Below, in pieces: positions 17,596 to 26,226 of a stretch of DNA of 64,000 nucleotides (within the stretch, counting starts at the first letter, position 1; the number at the start of each line of letters is the position of its first letter). Position numbers and translations under genes: made by a program. The notes beneath the pieces were generated by a model. It ran no database searches and was not told where the DNA came from. It saw only the letters and a program-made list of their open reading frames with translations. The stretch spans positions 152,249 to 216,248 of the forward strand of contig JBALWH010000002.1 in NCBI GenBank assembly GCA_036960175.1. Reading direction: 5' to 3'. The stretch comes from Motiliproteus sp036960175 (lineage in GTDB: Bacteria > Pseudomonadota > Gammaproteobacteria > Pseudomonadales > Balneatricaceae).

Positions 17596-17946
17596 AGCGA
17601 CTCCCGTGGGTTTGTCGGTAGGGTGGCCGACCTGATCAAATCAAAGAGCAATAAGCTTCTAGTGTATTCGTGTTCTTGTCAAAACCAAGTTGGTCGTAAG
17701 CGCAGATAGTTATCACTTAATGATTTTTAATGACTCTTGATGTTTATCGCATCGATCTTTCTAACTATTTGAATAATGGTTCTTTATTTAATTTTGCGGT
17801 TGTTGTAGTGTCGGTCTTTAGTCTAATCAGAGACTAAAGTCGTGATTTTTTTGACGGCACTATTTGGTAGATTGCACGTGTGATTTCTCCACCGGAAATT
17901 GAATAACAATAACTCCATCAAATTAATGAAATGAAAGGAAGGTGCC
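17596..17946. other. Divergent intergenic region crbS / symporter operon
   Basis: A 351-bp AT-rich control region between divergent genes. It contains the inverted repeat at 17814-17841 and a TTGACG at 17851-17856 that may be a -35 for the symporter operon. A TTGCACG run follows, but the spacing does not fit sigma-54. No coding sequence was seen. Confidence 0.6.
17814..17841. promoter_or_regulatory. Inverted repeat, candidate CrbR operator for the symporter operon
   Basis: GTCTTTAGTCT and AGACTAAAGTC form an inverted repeat with 10 of 11 paired positions around a 6-bp centre. The right arm reads AGAC-TAAA-GTCG, which resembles the AGAC-N4-GTCT core of the direct repeats ahead of acs. It lies about 105 bp upstream of the DUF4212 gene. 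Confidence 0.45.
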
Positions 17947-18207
17947 ATGAGCCTTACTCCTGAAAAAGCGCAGGCCTACTGGAAGGAAAATATTCGTACT
18001 ATTTTGTCCTACCTAGTGGTCTGGTTCGTAGTCTCTTTTGGCTGCGGCATCCTGTTTATCGAACAATTAAATGCGATTCCCTTCTTTGGCTTCAAGCTGG
18101 GATTCTGGTTCGCGCAGCAGGGTTCTATTTTTGTGTTCTGTGGTTTGATCGTTGCTTACGCGGTAAGCATGAACAAGCTAGACGAAAAATACGACGTACA
18201 CGAATAA
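17947..18207 (+). CDS. Sodium/substrate symporter small subunit (DUF4212)
   Basis: An 86-residue membrane protein with two predicted helices (about 18-38 and 55-73). The family is encoded just before SSS-type acetate/solute symporters and is thought to form their small subunit. AAAGGAAGGTG precedes the ATG. The gap of 26 nt to the next gene indicates an operon. It corresponds in position to the small gene ahead of actP-like symporters in Vibrio and Pseudomonas. Confidence 0.88.
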   Translation: MSLTPEKAQAYWKENIRTILSYLVVWFVVSFGCGILFIEQLNAIPFFGFKLGFWFAQQGSIFVFCGLIVAYAVSMNKLDEKYDVHE

Positions 18208-18233
18208 CAATAAAGCTATAGGACTACCTAATT

Positions 18234-20057
18234 ATGGGTTCTCAAGATATTCTCAATTTTGTCTTTATAGGGGCGTCATTCGCACTCTATATCGGTATCG
18301 CGATCTGGGCACGCGCCGGATCTACTAAAGAGTTTTACGTGGCGGGCGGTGGTGTTCATCCGATCGCAAACGGTATGGCGACGGCTGCTGACTGGATGTC
18401 TGCAGCGTCATTCATCTCCTTGGCCGGTATCATCTCTTTCATCGGTCGTGACGGTGCAGCCTATCTGATGGGTTGGACTGGTGGTTACGTAATGCTGGCA
18501 ATGTTGCTGGCTCCTTACCTGCGTAAGTTCGGCAAGTTCACTGTGCCAGACTTCGTTGGTGATCGTTACTATTCCGACACGGCTCGGGTTATCGCGGTAA
18601 TTTGTACCATCGTCATCTCCTTCACTTATGTGGCAGGTCAGATGCGTGGTGTTGGTATCGTATTCTCCCGCTTCCTGCACGTTGAAATTAACACCGGTGT
18701 TGCTCTCGGTATGGCTATCGTATTCTTCTACGCTGTTCTCGGCGGCATGAAGGGTATTACCTATACTCAGGTTGCTCAGTACGTTGTACTGATTCTGGCC
18801 TTCACTGTGCCTGCACTGTTTCTATCCTTCCAGATCACGGGTCATATCCTGCCTCAGACTGGTTTGGGTGCTACGCTTGAAAGTGGGCAATCTCTGCTGG
18901 CAACAGTCGACAGTTTGTCTACAGATCTTGGTTTCGCGGAATATACTTCAGGTAAGAAATCCACCTTGGATATGTTCTTCCTGACGGCTGCGCTGATGTG
19001 TGGTACTGCGGGTCTGCCTCACGTAATCGTACGTTTCTTCACCGTGCCTACTGTTAGAGATGCGCGTTCTTCTGCCGGTTGGGCGTTGATGTTTATCGCG
19101 ATTCTTTACACTGCGATCCCTGGTGTTGCTGCATTCGGTAAGTACAACCTGATCAAAACTGTAAACGGTAATGATAATGCAGGTACTGCTTACACCGAAA
19201 TGCCTTCGTGGTTCAAAAACTGGGAAGACGCGGGTCTGATCGGTTGGAAAGACTATAACGGCGACGGTCGAGTTCAGTACGCAGCGGGTAAGGCGTTTGA
19301 AGGTAAAGGTAAGCCTGCGTTCGTTGGTGGTGTTGATGACGAGTCAGCTCGCGGTCAATACGGTGAGCGTCTGGTGACTAATGCATTTAGTGAGGGCAAA
19401 GTTGTAGGTAAAGCTCCTTTCGCTAACGAAATCTACGTAGACCGTGACATCATGGTTCTGGCTAACCCAGAGATCGCTTCTCTGCCAGGTTGGGTTATCG
19501 CTTTGGTTGCTGCTGGTGCGGTTGCTGCGGCACTGTCCACGGCAGCAGGTCTGTTGCTGGTAATCTCTACCGCTATCTCGCATGACTTGATGAAGACGAT
19601 TATTAATCCGAACATTACTGACAAGCAAGAGCTGATGTATGCCCGTCTGGCTGCTGTCGTGGCTATCTTGGTTGCCGGTTACTTTGGTATTAATCCTCCA
19701 GGATTCGTTGCGATTGTTGTGGCCTTGGCCTTCGGTCTAGCGGCCTCTTCCTTCTTCCCTGTGATTATCATGGGCATCTTCATGAAGCGCATGAACAAAG
19801 AAGGTGCAATTGCCGGTATGGTTGTTGGTCTAGGTTCGACTATGGCTTACATCGTCTACTTTAAGTTCATGGGTGGTACTAAAGACGAGATGTTCATGGG
19901 TATATCCCCTGAAGGCTTCGGTACTGTTGGTATGATTCTGAACTTTATCACTGCGTTTATAGTATCTTCAATGACTCCTCCTCCTCCTCAGGAGATCCAG
20001 GACCTCGTTGAAAATATTCGTATCCCACGTGGTGCTGGCGAGTCTCATGATCACTAA
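18234..20057 (+). CDS. actP: Sodium:solute symporter, acetate-type (ActP-like, VC_2705 group)
   Basis: A 607-residue SSS-family transporter with about 13 membrane helices. It has a long soluble insert at about residues 320-400, rich in Gly, Lys and Asp, which is typical of the large-subunit partner of DUF4212 proteins. The likely substrate is acetate or a similar short monocarboxylate, inferred from acs and CrbSR next to it and not proven by motif. Codons are strongly biased as in acs. The ATG at 18234 follows a weak TAGGACT site. A terminator lies 50 nt after the stop. The actP symbol is given by family and context. Confidence 0.85.
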   Translation: MGSQDILNFVFIGASFALYIGIAIWARAGSTKEFYVAGGGVHPIANGMATAADWMSAASFISLAGIISFIGRDGAAYLMGWTGGYVMLAMLLAPYLRKFGKFTVPDFVGDRYYSDTARVIAVICTIVISFTYVAGQMRGVGIVFSRFLHVEINTGVALGMAIVFFYAVLGGMKGITYTQVAQYVVLILAFTVPALFLSFQITGHILPQTGLGATLESGQSLLATVDSLSTDLGFAEYTSGKKSTLDMFFLTAALMCGTAGLPHVIVRFFTVPTVRDARSSAGWALMFIAILYTAIPGVAAFGKYNLIKTVNGNDNAGTAYTEMPSWFKNWEDAGLIGWKDYNGDGRVQYAAGKAFEGKGKPAFVGGVDDESARGQYGERLVTNAFSEGKVVGKAPFANEIYVDRDIMVLANPEIASLPGWVIALVAAGAVAAALSTAAGLLLVISTAISHDLMKTIINPNITDKQELMYARLAAVVAILVAGYFGINPPGFVAIVVALAFGLAASSFFPVIIMGIFMKRMNKEGAIAGMVVGLGSTMAYIVYFKFMGGTKDEMFMGISPEGFGTVGMILNFITAFIVSSMTPPPPQEIQDLVENIRIPRGAGESHDH

Positions 20058-20107
20058 GTGATCTGGTGATTAAGGCTTGATCGTTTAGATTAAGCCTTGA
20101 TTGAGAG

Positions 20108-20143
20108 GGGCGCACTGGCAGTAGCTGCAGTGCGCCCTTTTTT
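20108..20143 (+). terminator. Rho-independent terminator after the symporter gene
   Basis: GGGCGCACTG pairs perfectly with CAGTGCGCCC over a 10-nt loop and is followed by six T. A second hairpin (AAGGCTT/AAGCCTT, 20072-20098) lies just upstream. Transcription of the symporter operon should mostly end here. Confidence 0.9.
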
Positions 20144-20162
20144 GTATTTTTAAGGAATGGAA

Positions 20163-21986
20163 ATGCCGACAGATTTCAATGTAGATAATTTACCTTTTAG
20201 TCTTCTGGACGAGAGAGAGCGGACTGTTCTCAAAAATAATCTGGACATTGCTTATTACCAAAAAGGTGAGTACCTGATTACTGCAGGAGAGCCGCCAGAG
20301 GGTCTGTTTATTATCCTCAAGGGGCAGGTTCGTGAGAGCGAAGTCAAGCAGGAAGGGGTTGATGAGCACGTTTTTGTTCACTATACGAACGAAGATTATT
20401 TCGGTGCTTGGTCAGCGCTAAAAGGTAAGGCTATTCACAATTTTGTCGCAGAAGAGGAGACCATTTCCCATATTCTGCCTACCAAGGTTTTGCTGGAGTT
20501 GGTTTATAGCAATCCTCGTTTTAGTGATTATTTTAGTCGCACGCTAGCCGCTAAAACTGAATTGCATGCAGAGCATGGTGGCGAAGACCAGGGGATGGCT
20601 GAGTTTATGCTTGCCCAGGTTGATGGTGATTGTATGCGTGCCCCCCTGGTGCTGCAGGAGGGCGCGTCGATTCGTGAAACCACTGAGCTGATGCGTGATA
20701 AGCACGTGGACTGTGTGCTGGTTAAAAAGGGTGCTCGCCATGGCATCGTTACCGGCACCGATCTGCTGAATGCCGTGGTTTTAAAAGAGATGCCTCGCGA
20801 TACGGATATTTCGGAAATTGCTACCTATCGCCTGATATCGGTGGAAGCTGGAGATTATCTATTTAATGCATTGATCTTGATGACTCAGCAGCATATCGAG
20901 CGCGTCGTGGTGATGAAAGATCACCAGTTGCTGGGGATTATCGAGCTAGCTGATGTGCTGAGTTATTTTTCGAGCCACTCTCATGTGATCGGTCTGCGGA
21001 TCGAAAGGGCCAAGACGGTAGAAGAATTGTCAACGGCAGCTAATGGGCTTAATGACCTGATTCGCTCTTTGCTTTCCCATGGTGTTAAGGCTCGTTTCGC
21101 GATGGACCTCATCTCAGCGATGAATGAGCGGGTAATGGCGAAGCTGTTTGCTTTGCTGGTGCCGGAAGACGTGCAGGGGCATGTTTGTCTGGTAGTGATG
21201 GGTAGTGAGGGTCGTGGTGAGCAGATAATGAAGACCGATCAGGATAATGGCATCATCATGCGTGATGGGCTGGATTGGCCAGATCGGGAGCGCACGTTAC
21301 AGAAGTTTACCGAGGTGTTGATTGAGTTCGGTTACCCCAAGTGTCCGGGTAACATTATGGTGTCTAATCCTTACTGGGTTAAGAGCCTGAGTGACTGGTC
21401 TAGTCGTATGAATGAATGGGCTGTTACCTGTGAAGGTGATGCCCAAATGAACCTGGCTATTGCGGTGGATGCCAAGCCGGTTGCTGGTAACCCGGCATTG
21501 TTTAAGGCTGCCCGTAACTGGTTCCTGCGCAAGATGCAGAATAATGATGTGTTTTTCTCCCACTTTGCTAAGGCTTGCCTGGAGTTTGATACGCCCCTAA
21601 CTTTTTTTGGTGGGCTCAAGAGTAAGGGCCAGGGTATCGATATTAAGAAGGGAGGCGTGTTTCCTATTGTTCATGGAGTCCGGACCATGGCCTTGCAGAA
21701 TCGCGTGCTGGAGACAAATACCTTTAAGCGTATAGATTCTCTAATAGAAAGTGCTGTGATGACAAAGAGTCAAGGTCGTGATCTTGTCGAAGCTCTATCG
21801 ATCTTTGTACAAATCCGGCTGCGTCAGCAGATGATTCGTTTTGACAGTGAGGATTTTAATGAGTCGCCGAATATGGTTGTTATTGATGACCTGGACCGGC
21901 TCGAGAAAGACCTGCTGCGTGAGGCCTTGCATGTGGTCAAAGAGTTTAAGAAACACTTGGCTCTGCGCTACCATCTAGAGCGATAG
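20163..21986 (+). CDS. cNMP-binding/CBS/DUF294 putative nucleotidyltransferase
   Basis: A 607-residue soluble signalling protein. Order of domains: cyclic nucleotide-binding fold (about 10-125), a pair of CBS domains (about 155-280), a DUF294 nucleotidyltransferase domain with GSEGRGEQ and the acidic DQDN motif (about 340-400), and a DUF294 C-terminal helical domain. It is related to the GlnD nucleotidyltransferase fold, but the target is unknown. The ATG at 20163 is preferred because AAGGA lies 6 nt upstream; the ATG at 20157 abuts the ribosome site. The same gene, followed by an exonuclease gene, accompanies acetate symporters in Pseudomonas and Vibrio. Confidence 0.88.
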   Translation: MPTDFNVDNLPFSLLDERERTVLKNNLDIAYYQKGEYLITAGEPPEGLFIILKGQVRESEVKQEGVDEHVFVHYTNEDYFGAWSALKGKAIHNFVAEEETISHILPTKVLLELVYSNPRFSDYFSRTLAAKTELHAEHGGEDQGMAEFMLAQVDGDCMRAPLVLQEGASIRETTELMRDKHVDCVLVKKGARHGIVTGTDLLNAVVLKEMPRDTDISEIATYRLISVEAGDYLFNALILMTQQHIERVVVMKDHQLLGIIELADVLSYFSSHSHVIGLRIERAKTVEELSTAANGLNDLIRSLLSHGVKARFAMDLISAMNERVMAKLFALLVPEDVQGHVCLVVMGSEGRGEQIMKTDQDNGIIMRDGLDWPDRERTLQKFTEVLIEFGYPKCPGNIMVSNPYWVKSLSDWSSRMNEWAVTCEGDAQMNLAIAVDAKPVAGNPALFKAARNWFLRKMQNNDVFFSHFAKACLEFDTPLTFFGGLKSKGQGIDIKKGGVFPIVHGVRTMALQNRVLETNTFKRIDSLIESAVMTKSQGRDLVEALSIFVQIRLRQQMIRFDSEDFNESPNMVVIDDLDRLEKDLLREALHVVKEFKKHLALRYHLER

Positions 21987-22063
21987 TAGCTCCAGGCGGG
22001 CAAATATAAAATTTGGATTTATATCGGGGCTACCCCGGAGCGAAGTGCTAGGAGAGTGTGGCG

Positions 22064-22687
22064 ATGATCATTCCCCGTAAGTTCAGGGTTATGAGGGAGA
22101 GGAAGCAGCATCGGGATGGTCCTTATGGGCACATCTTTGAGCCCTATAAGGGAGACGAAGTGGTGTCGCTAGACTGTGAGACTACCAGTCTAGACGTTAA
22201 ACAGGGCGAGATACTGTCAATTGGTGCGGTGCGAATTAAAGGTAGCCGAGTGAAAACCAGTGATCGCCTGGATATCAAGCTCAGGCCGCCGCAGAGTCTG
22301 ACCGGTGATTCCATCAAGATCCATCGTATTCGGGCTGTGGATCTGTCTGATGGCATCGAGTTAGAGGACGCGCTGGAGCAGGTTCTGGCGTTTGTCGGTA
22401 ATCGTCCGATTTTGGGTTACTACGTCAATTATGATATCAAAATGTTGGATAAGTTTTTGCGCCCCAGTCTTGGCTTTGGTCTGCCGAATAAAGCCATAGA
22501 GTTATCCCATGTTTATCACGATATCGTTAAATGGAAATCAGTAGGCGGCGATGTTGATCTCCGCTTTGACACTATTGCCAGCAAGTTGGATCTTCCTATC
22601 TTGCAGCGTCATACGGCGCTGGGGGATGCTATTACCGTGGCGTTGATGTACGTGCGGTTAAAATACGGTCAGGCCCCAACGCCATAG
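22064..22687 (+). CDS. DnaQ-like 3'-5' exonuclease (DEDDh)
   Basis: A 207-residue exonuclease of the epsilon-subunit superfamily. Motif ExoI is LDCETT, ExoII is YYVNYDIKML, and ExoIII is HTALGDA with His and Asp five apart, making a complete DEDDh set. It is too short and isolated to be the main DnaQ and lacks extra domains. AGGAGAG precedes the ATG at 22064; a GTG 6 nt earlier is possible. It follows the DUF294 gene by 77 nt and is probably co-transcribed, so a link to nucleotide or RNA metabolism under acetate growth is an inference only. Confidence 0.88.
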   Translation: MIIPRKFRVMRERKQHRDGPYGHIFEPYKGDEVVSLDCETTSLDVKQGEILSIGAVRIKGSRVKTSDRLDIKLRPPQSLTGDSIKIHRIRAVDLSDGIELEDALEQVLAFVGNRPILGYYVNYDIKMLDKFLRPSLGFGLPNKAIELSHVYHDIVKWKSVGGDVDLRFDTIASKLDLPILQRHTALGDAITVALMYVRLKYGQAPTP

Positions 22688-22876
22688 TCAGTTCGTGATC
22701 TGTTGTCGGTTTAGATCGTATTTTTGTACCCTGCTGTATGGTCGTTTAATTATTTCATCGTTTGGATGGGTCGATTAGGCGGCTTTCTTTTCTCCTTCGT
22801 TCGGGTTCTCCGGGCGGGCGCTATTCTTGAGTTTAAGCTGTTGGTAGTTAGCGGCGGCTGCCGGTATTTATTATTC

Positions 22877-22892
22877 TGGCCTGAAATGTGCA
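22877..22892 (+). promoter_or_regulatory. Candidate sigma-54 promoter of the fliE operon
   Basis: TGGCCTGAAATGTGCA keeps the invariant GG and GC separated by 10 bp. It departs from TGGCAC-N5-TTGCA in the -24 tail and in one -12 base. The expected start near 22904 gives a leader of about 140 nt that contains both palindromes. Confidence 0.5.
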
Positions 22893-22940
22893 TTATTATT
22901 CGTATCAAATACCGACCTATAGCTAAGACTCTCTGTATGT

Positions 22941-22954
22941 GACAATTAATTGTC
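22941..22954. promoter_or_regulatory. Perfect 14-bp palindrome upstream of fliE
   Basis: GACAATTAATTGTC is a perfect palindrome. Its AT-rich centre and length are like a FleQ box, but the half-sites are GACA/TGTC instead of GTCA/TGAC. It lies 52 bp (start to start) from the second palindrome, close to five helical turns. Confidence 0.4.
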
Positions 22955-22992
22955 GAATGTTGTGGGTGTATAAAAATAATTCGGTATAATTT

Positions 22993-23006
22993 GTCATAAT
23001 TATGAC
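22993..23006. promoter_or_regulatory. Candidate FleQ box in the fliE leader
   Basis: GTCATAATTATGAC is a perfect palindrome with the GTCA and TGAC half-sites and 6-bp spacing of the Pseudomonas FleQ consensus. It lies about 115 bp downstream of the sigma-54-like element. In P. aeruginosa FleQ binds downstream of the fliE, fliL and flhA promoters, so this position agrees with known behaviour. Confidence 0.55.
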
Positions 23007-23041
23007 GTTTTCATTGGATAGGTAGAGTCGGGCGCTGTGAA

Positions 23042-23386
23042 ATGACTGATAGAATGGATATTCAGAGTGTGTTGGGCCAGATGAGAGCCATGAAAGCTCA
23101 GGTTCAGGCGGGTGTTCAGTCAGTCGCGCCTTTGGGCGGTGTGCAGTCCGGTGGTGTCGAGAAAACGGAATTCGGCGATTTGCTTAAAATGGCTGTCAAT
23201 AAAGTCAATGATCAGCAGATGAGCGCCGGAAAATTGGCAACTGCCTATGAGCGGGGTGATCCCACTGTTGACCTGCCTCAGGTTATGATCGGATTGCAAA
23301 AAGCCAGTATCTCCTTTGAAGCCATGACTCAGGTGCGAAATCGCCTGGTCTCGGCCTACGAAGATATCTCTAAGATGCCTATTTAA
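23042..23386 (+). CDS. fliE: Flagellar hook-basal body protein FliE
   Basis: A 114-residue protein that joins the MS ring to the proximal rod and is an early export substrate. The conserved C-terminal part with DLPQVMIGLQKASISFE, then TQVRNRLVSAYEDI, is the FliE signature. It opens the fliEFGHIJ group; fliF follows after 37 nt. The ATG has only a weak ribosome site (GGGCGCTGTGAA). Confidence 0.95.
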   Translation: MTDRMDIQSVLGQMRAMKAQVQAGVQSVAPLGGVQSGGVEKTEFGDLLKMAVNKVNDQQMSAGKLATAYERGDPTVDLPQVMIGLQKASISFEAMTQVRNRLVSAYEDISKMPI

Positions 23387-23423
23387 TTGGATATGAATGC
23401 AATGTCTGATCAGGTGAAAAGCT

Positions 23424-25106
23424 ATGGATAATGCGCCGGCTACGACTCAGGGGTCGTTGTCCGTACCATCCGGTCTTTCTTCCGGATTTAATCGTCTGGG
23501 GATTTTTCGTCAGATCGGGCTGATGATTGGCCTTGCTGCCAGCGTCGCTATCGGTTTTGCGGTAGTGCTTTGGTCTCAGGAACCGGATTTTCGGCCATTG
23601 CTCAATAATCTAAACTCTCTTGATGCTAATCGGATTATTGAATCCTTACAGACCAATCAGATTCCCTATCGGATTGATCAGAAGAGCGGCTCCCTTATGG
23701 TGGCTGCGGATCAAATTCATAATGCACGGTTAAAGCTTGCTGCTGATGGTTTAAGTGGTCGTGATAATATTGGCTTTGAGCTGTTGGATCAAGAAGCGGC
23801 TCTGGGTACTAGCACCTTTATGGAAACCACGCGCTTCCGCCGGGGCCTGGAAGGTGAACTGGCGCGGACCATAGCCAGTCTGGTGCAGATTAAATCCGCT
23901 CGAGTCCATCTGGCTATTCCCAAGCGTTCTGTATTTGTCAGGGATAGCAGGAAACCAACGGCGTCGGTATTTGTCAGCCTCTACACCGGGCGCATGCTGA
24001 GCAAGCCTCAAGTCTTATCGATCGCCAATCTGGTTGCTTCCAGTATTTCTGAGCTGGATGCTCGTGATGTCACTGTTGTTGATCACAAGGGGCGTTTGCT
24101 AAATAGTCATAATATTGACGAAGAGGTTGGTATGGCTGCTAAGCAGCTGGACTATACCCAGAAAGTAGAAGAGAGAATGGCTGCGAGGGTGCGCGGCATT
24201 TTAGAGCCGGTAGTAGGTAGTGGTCGTTTTAAAGCAGAGGTTTCTGCGGATGTTGATTTTACTGCTATTGAACAGACTGATGAGCTGTTTAATCCGGATC
24301 TGCCCTCGTTAAGAAGTGAGCAAACTCTTGATGAGAAGGGAGCTGCAGGCGCGGCCGCTTCCGGAGTTCCGGGTGCGCTGTCTAATCAGCCTCCTGGAGC
24401 TGGGTCTGTGCCAGAGCGGGGCGCTGCGGGAGCCTATGCTGGCGGTGCGGGTGGGGGCGGTCAAGGGAGCGGTAGAAAGCAGGTTACTCGCAACTTTGAA
24501 TTGGATCGCACTATCAGTTATACCCGTCATCAGCAGGGGCGCATTCGGCGCTTGACGGTAGCGGTGGCAGTCGATGATATTCGCTCAGCTAATGCCGAAA
24601 GCGGCGAGGCTAGCAGTCGTCCCTGGAGTGAAAATGATATACAGCGGCTGACAATGTTGGTGCGTGATGCCGTTGGCTATTCGGCAGCGCGGGGTGATAG
24701 CGTGAATGTGATTAACGCAGCCTTTATCAGTCCGGAGCCGTTAGAAGAATTGCCTGAGCTGGCTATTTGGGAGCAGCCTTGGTTCTGGGATCTGATGAAA
24801 AAGGTAGGCGCAGGGGCCTTTCTGCTGCTGTTGGTCTTTGGTGTGCTTCGGCCGATTATGAAAAGCCTATCTTCTATGCCAGCTGGGGCTGGGGCTGGAG
24901 GCGTCGGAGATTTTGGCAGCGAGCTTGAGGGTATAAGTGATTCGGGTGGGTTCGATGACGGCGGCATGAATGTTGATGACAGTTCATTGCTGCCGGGGCC
25001 CAATGAGTCCTTTGAGCGACAGTTGGATGCAGTACGCAGTTTAGTGGCACAAGACCCGGGTAGAGTGGCGCAGGTAGTTAAGCAATGGATTTCGGCTGAT
25101 GAGTAG
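23424..25106 (+). CDS. fliF: Flagellar MS-ring protein FliF
   Basis: A 560-residue inner-membrane protein forming the MS ring. There is an N-terminal helix at about 32-50, the YscJ/FliF periplasmic domains (about 50-290), a Gly/Ala-rich loop (about 305-350), a second helix at about 460-478, and a C-terminal cytoplasmic tail with ESFERQLDAVRSLVAQDP that binds FliG. Its end overlaps fliG by 8 nt, consistent with coupled synthesis of the two ring partners. The length is slightly below that of P. aeruginosa FliF. Confidence 0.97.
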   Translation: MDNAPATTQGSLSVPSGLSSGFNRLGIFRQIGLMIGLAASVAIGFAVVLWSQEPDFRPLLNNLNSLDANRIIESLQTNQIPYRIDQKSGSLMVAADQIHNARLKLAADGLSGRDNIGFELLDQEAALGTSTFMETTRFRRGLEGELARTIASLVQIKSARVHLAIPKRSVFVRDSRKPTASVFVSLYTGRMLSKPQVLSIANLVASSISELDARDVTVVDHKGRLLNSHNIDEEVGMAAKQLDYTQKVEERMAARVRGILEPVVGSGRFKAEVSADVDFTAIEQTDELFNPDLPSLRSEQTLDEKGAAGAAASGVPGALSNQPPGAGSVPERGAAGAYAGGAGGGGQGSGRKQVTRNFELDRTISYTRHQQGRIRRLTVAVAVDDIRSANAESGEASSRPWSENDIQRLTMLVRDAVGYSAARGDSVNVINAAFISPEPLEELPELAIWEQPWFWDLMKKVGAGAFLLLLVFGVLRPIMKSLSSMPAGAGAGGVGDFGSELEGISDSGGFDDGGMNVDDSSLLPGPNESFERQLDAVRSLVAQDPGRVAQVVKQWISADE

Positions 25107-26103
25107 TGTCGATAAATTGGACCCGATTCATCGGGCAGCGGTGCTGCTGATGAGTCTTGGTGAGGCCGATGCCGCAGAAATTATGAGGCATCTGGGGCCT
25201 AAAGAGGTGCAGCGCATAGGTACGGCTATGTCGCAGCTTGCTGATGTGCAGCAGGATCAGGTCGAAACGGTGATGGCCGATTTTCTGAATTCTGTTGGCA
25301 ATCAGACGGGCCTGGGTGTGGGTTCTGATGATTATATTCGTTCGGTACTGAATCAGGCGCTGGGGGAGGATAAGGCCGGCGGTTTGATCGACCGTATCCT
25401 GAAGGGTGCTAACACTAAGGGCTTGGATACCCTCAAGTGGATGGGGGCTCGACAGGTCGCCGATGTTATCCGTTTTGAGCACCCGCAAATTCAGGCCATA
25501 GTTGTCTCTTATCTCGATGCAGACCAAGCGGCAGAAGTGGTCGGTCAATTTGATGAAAAGGTGCGCCTGGATATTTTGATGCGGATTTCTGCGCTGGAAA
25601 CAGTGCAGCCAAGTGCGTTGCAAGAATTGAACGATATTCTAGAGCGTCAGTTTGCTGGCAGTACCTCTGCTAAAACCACCAGTATGGGTGGTGTTAAAGT
25701 GGTTGCAGATATTATGAACTTCTTTGATACCGGGACTGAGGCTAGCGTCATGGAGTCCATTCGGGAAGTCGATGAAGACCTGGGTAGCGAGATTCAGGAT
25801 CTGATGTTTGTGTTTGCTAATCTAGTGGAGGTCGATGATCGCGGTATTCAGACCATACTGAGAGAAATTTCTACTGATATCCTGGTTGTTGCGTTGAAAG
25901 GTGCCGATACCGCTCTGCAGGAAAAAATCTTCAAGAATATGTCTAAGCGAGCCGCGGAATTGTTGCGTGACGATCTCGAGGCTTCTCCGCCGGTGCGAGT
26001 TAGTGATGTTGAAAATGCCCAGAAAGAAATCTTGTCTGTGGCGCGCCGTCTCGCGGATGATGGGGAAATTATGCTCGGAGGAAGCGGCGAAGATATGCTG
26101 TAG
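25099..26103 (+). CDS. fliG: Flagellar motor switch protein FliG
   Basis: A 334-residue C-ring protein linking FliF to FliM and contacting the stator. The N domain begins LDPIHRAAVLLMSLGEADAA. The middle domain contains the conserved EHPQIQAIVVSYL segment. The C domain has the charged torque helix region LVEVDDRGIQTILREI, which includes residues that meet MotA/MotC. The start overlaps the end of fliF. It is followed by a 123-nt gap before fliH without a clear terminator. Confidence 0.97.
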   Translation: MSSVDKLDPIHRAAVLLMSLGEADAAEIMRHLGPKEVQRIGTAMSQLADVQQDQVETVMADFLNSVGNQTGLGVGSDDYIRSVLNQALGEDKAGGLIDRILKGANTKGLDTLKWMGARQVADVIRFEHPQIQAIVVSYLDADQAAEVVGQFDEKVRLDILMRISALETVQPSALQELNDILERQFAGSTSAKTTSMGGVKVVADIMNFFDTGTEASVMESIREVDEDLGSEIQDLMFVFANLVEVDDRGIQTILREISTDILVVALKGADTALQEKIFKNMSKRAAELLRDDLEASPPVRVSDVENAQKEILSVARRLADDGEIMLGGSGEDML

Positions 26104-26226
26104 GCCGTACCGGCAGCCTTTGTGTATTCTATTCATGTAGATTTTCTTTTTATCTGCGATGAAGGAATAAGCTAAGATTCAATGAAATACCCCCCTTAAG
26201 TCGATCCCGATTTTATAGAGAGTACG

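Larger units (their letters stand above)
22688..23041. other. Intergenic region upstream of fliE
   Basis: A 354-bp regulatory region. It contains a sigma-54-like element at 22877-22892, a perfect 14-bp palindrome at 22941-22954, a TATAAT at 22985-22990 without a good -35, and a second perfect palindrome of FleQ-box type at 22993-23006. The 72-codon plus-strand frame across 22724-22942 overlaps these sites and shows no family features, so it was not called. Confidence 0.65.

Noticed and set aside
22724..22942. A 72-codon plus-strand reading frame upstream of fliE
   Set aside because: It has no family features and an unusual composition, and it overlaps the sigma-54-like site and part of a palindrome. 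It is best read as regulatory DNA.
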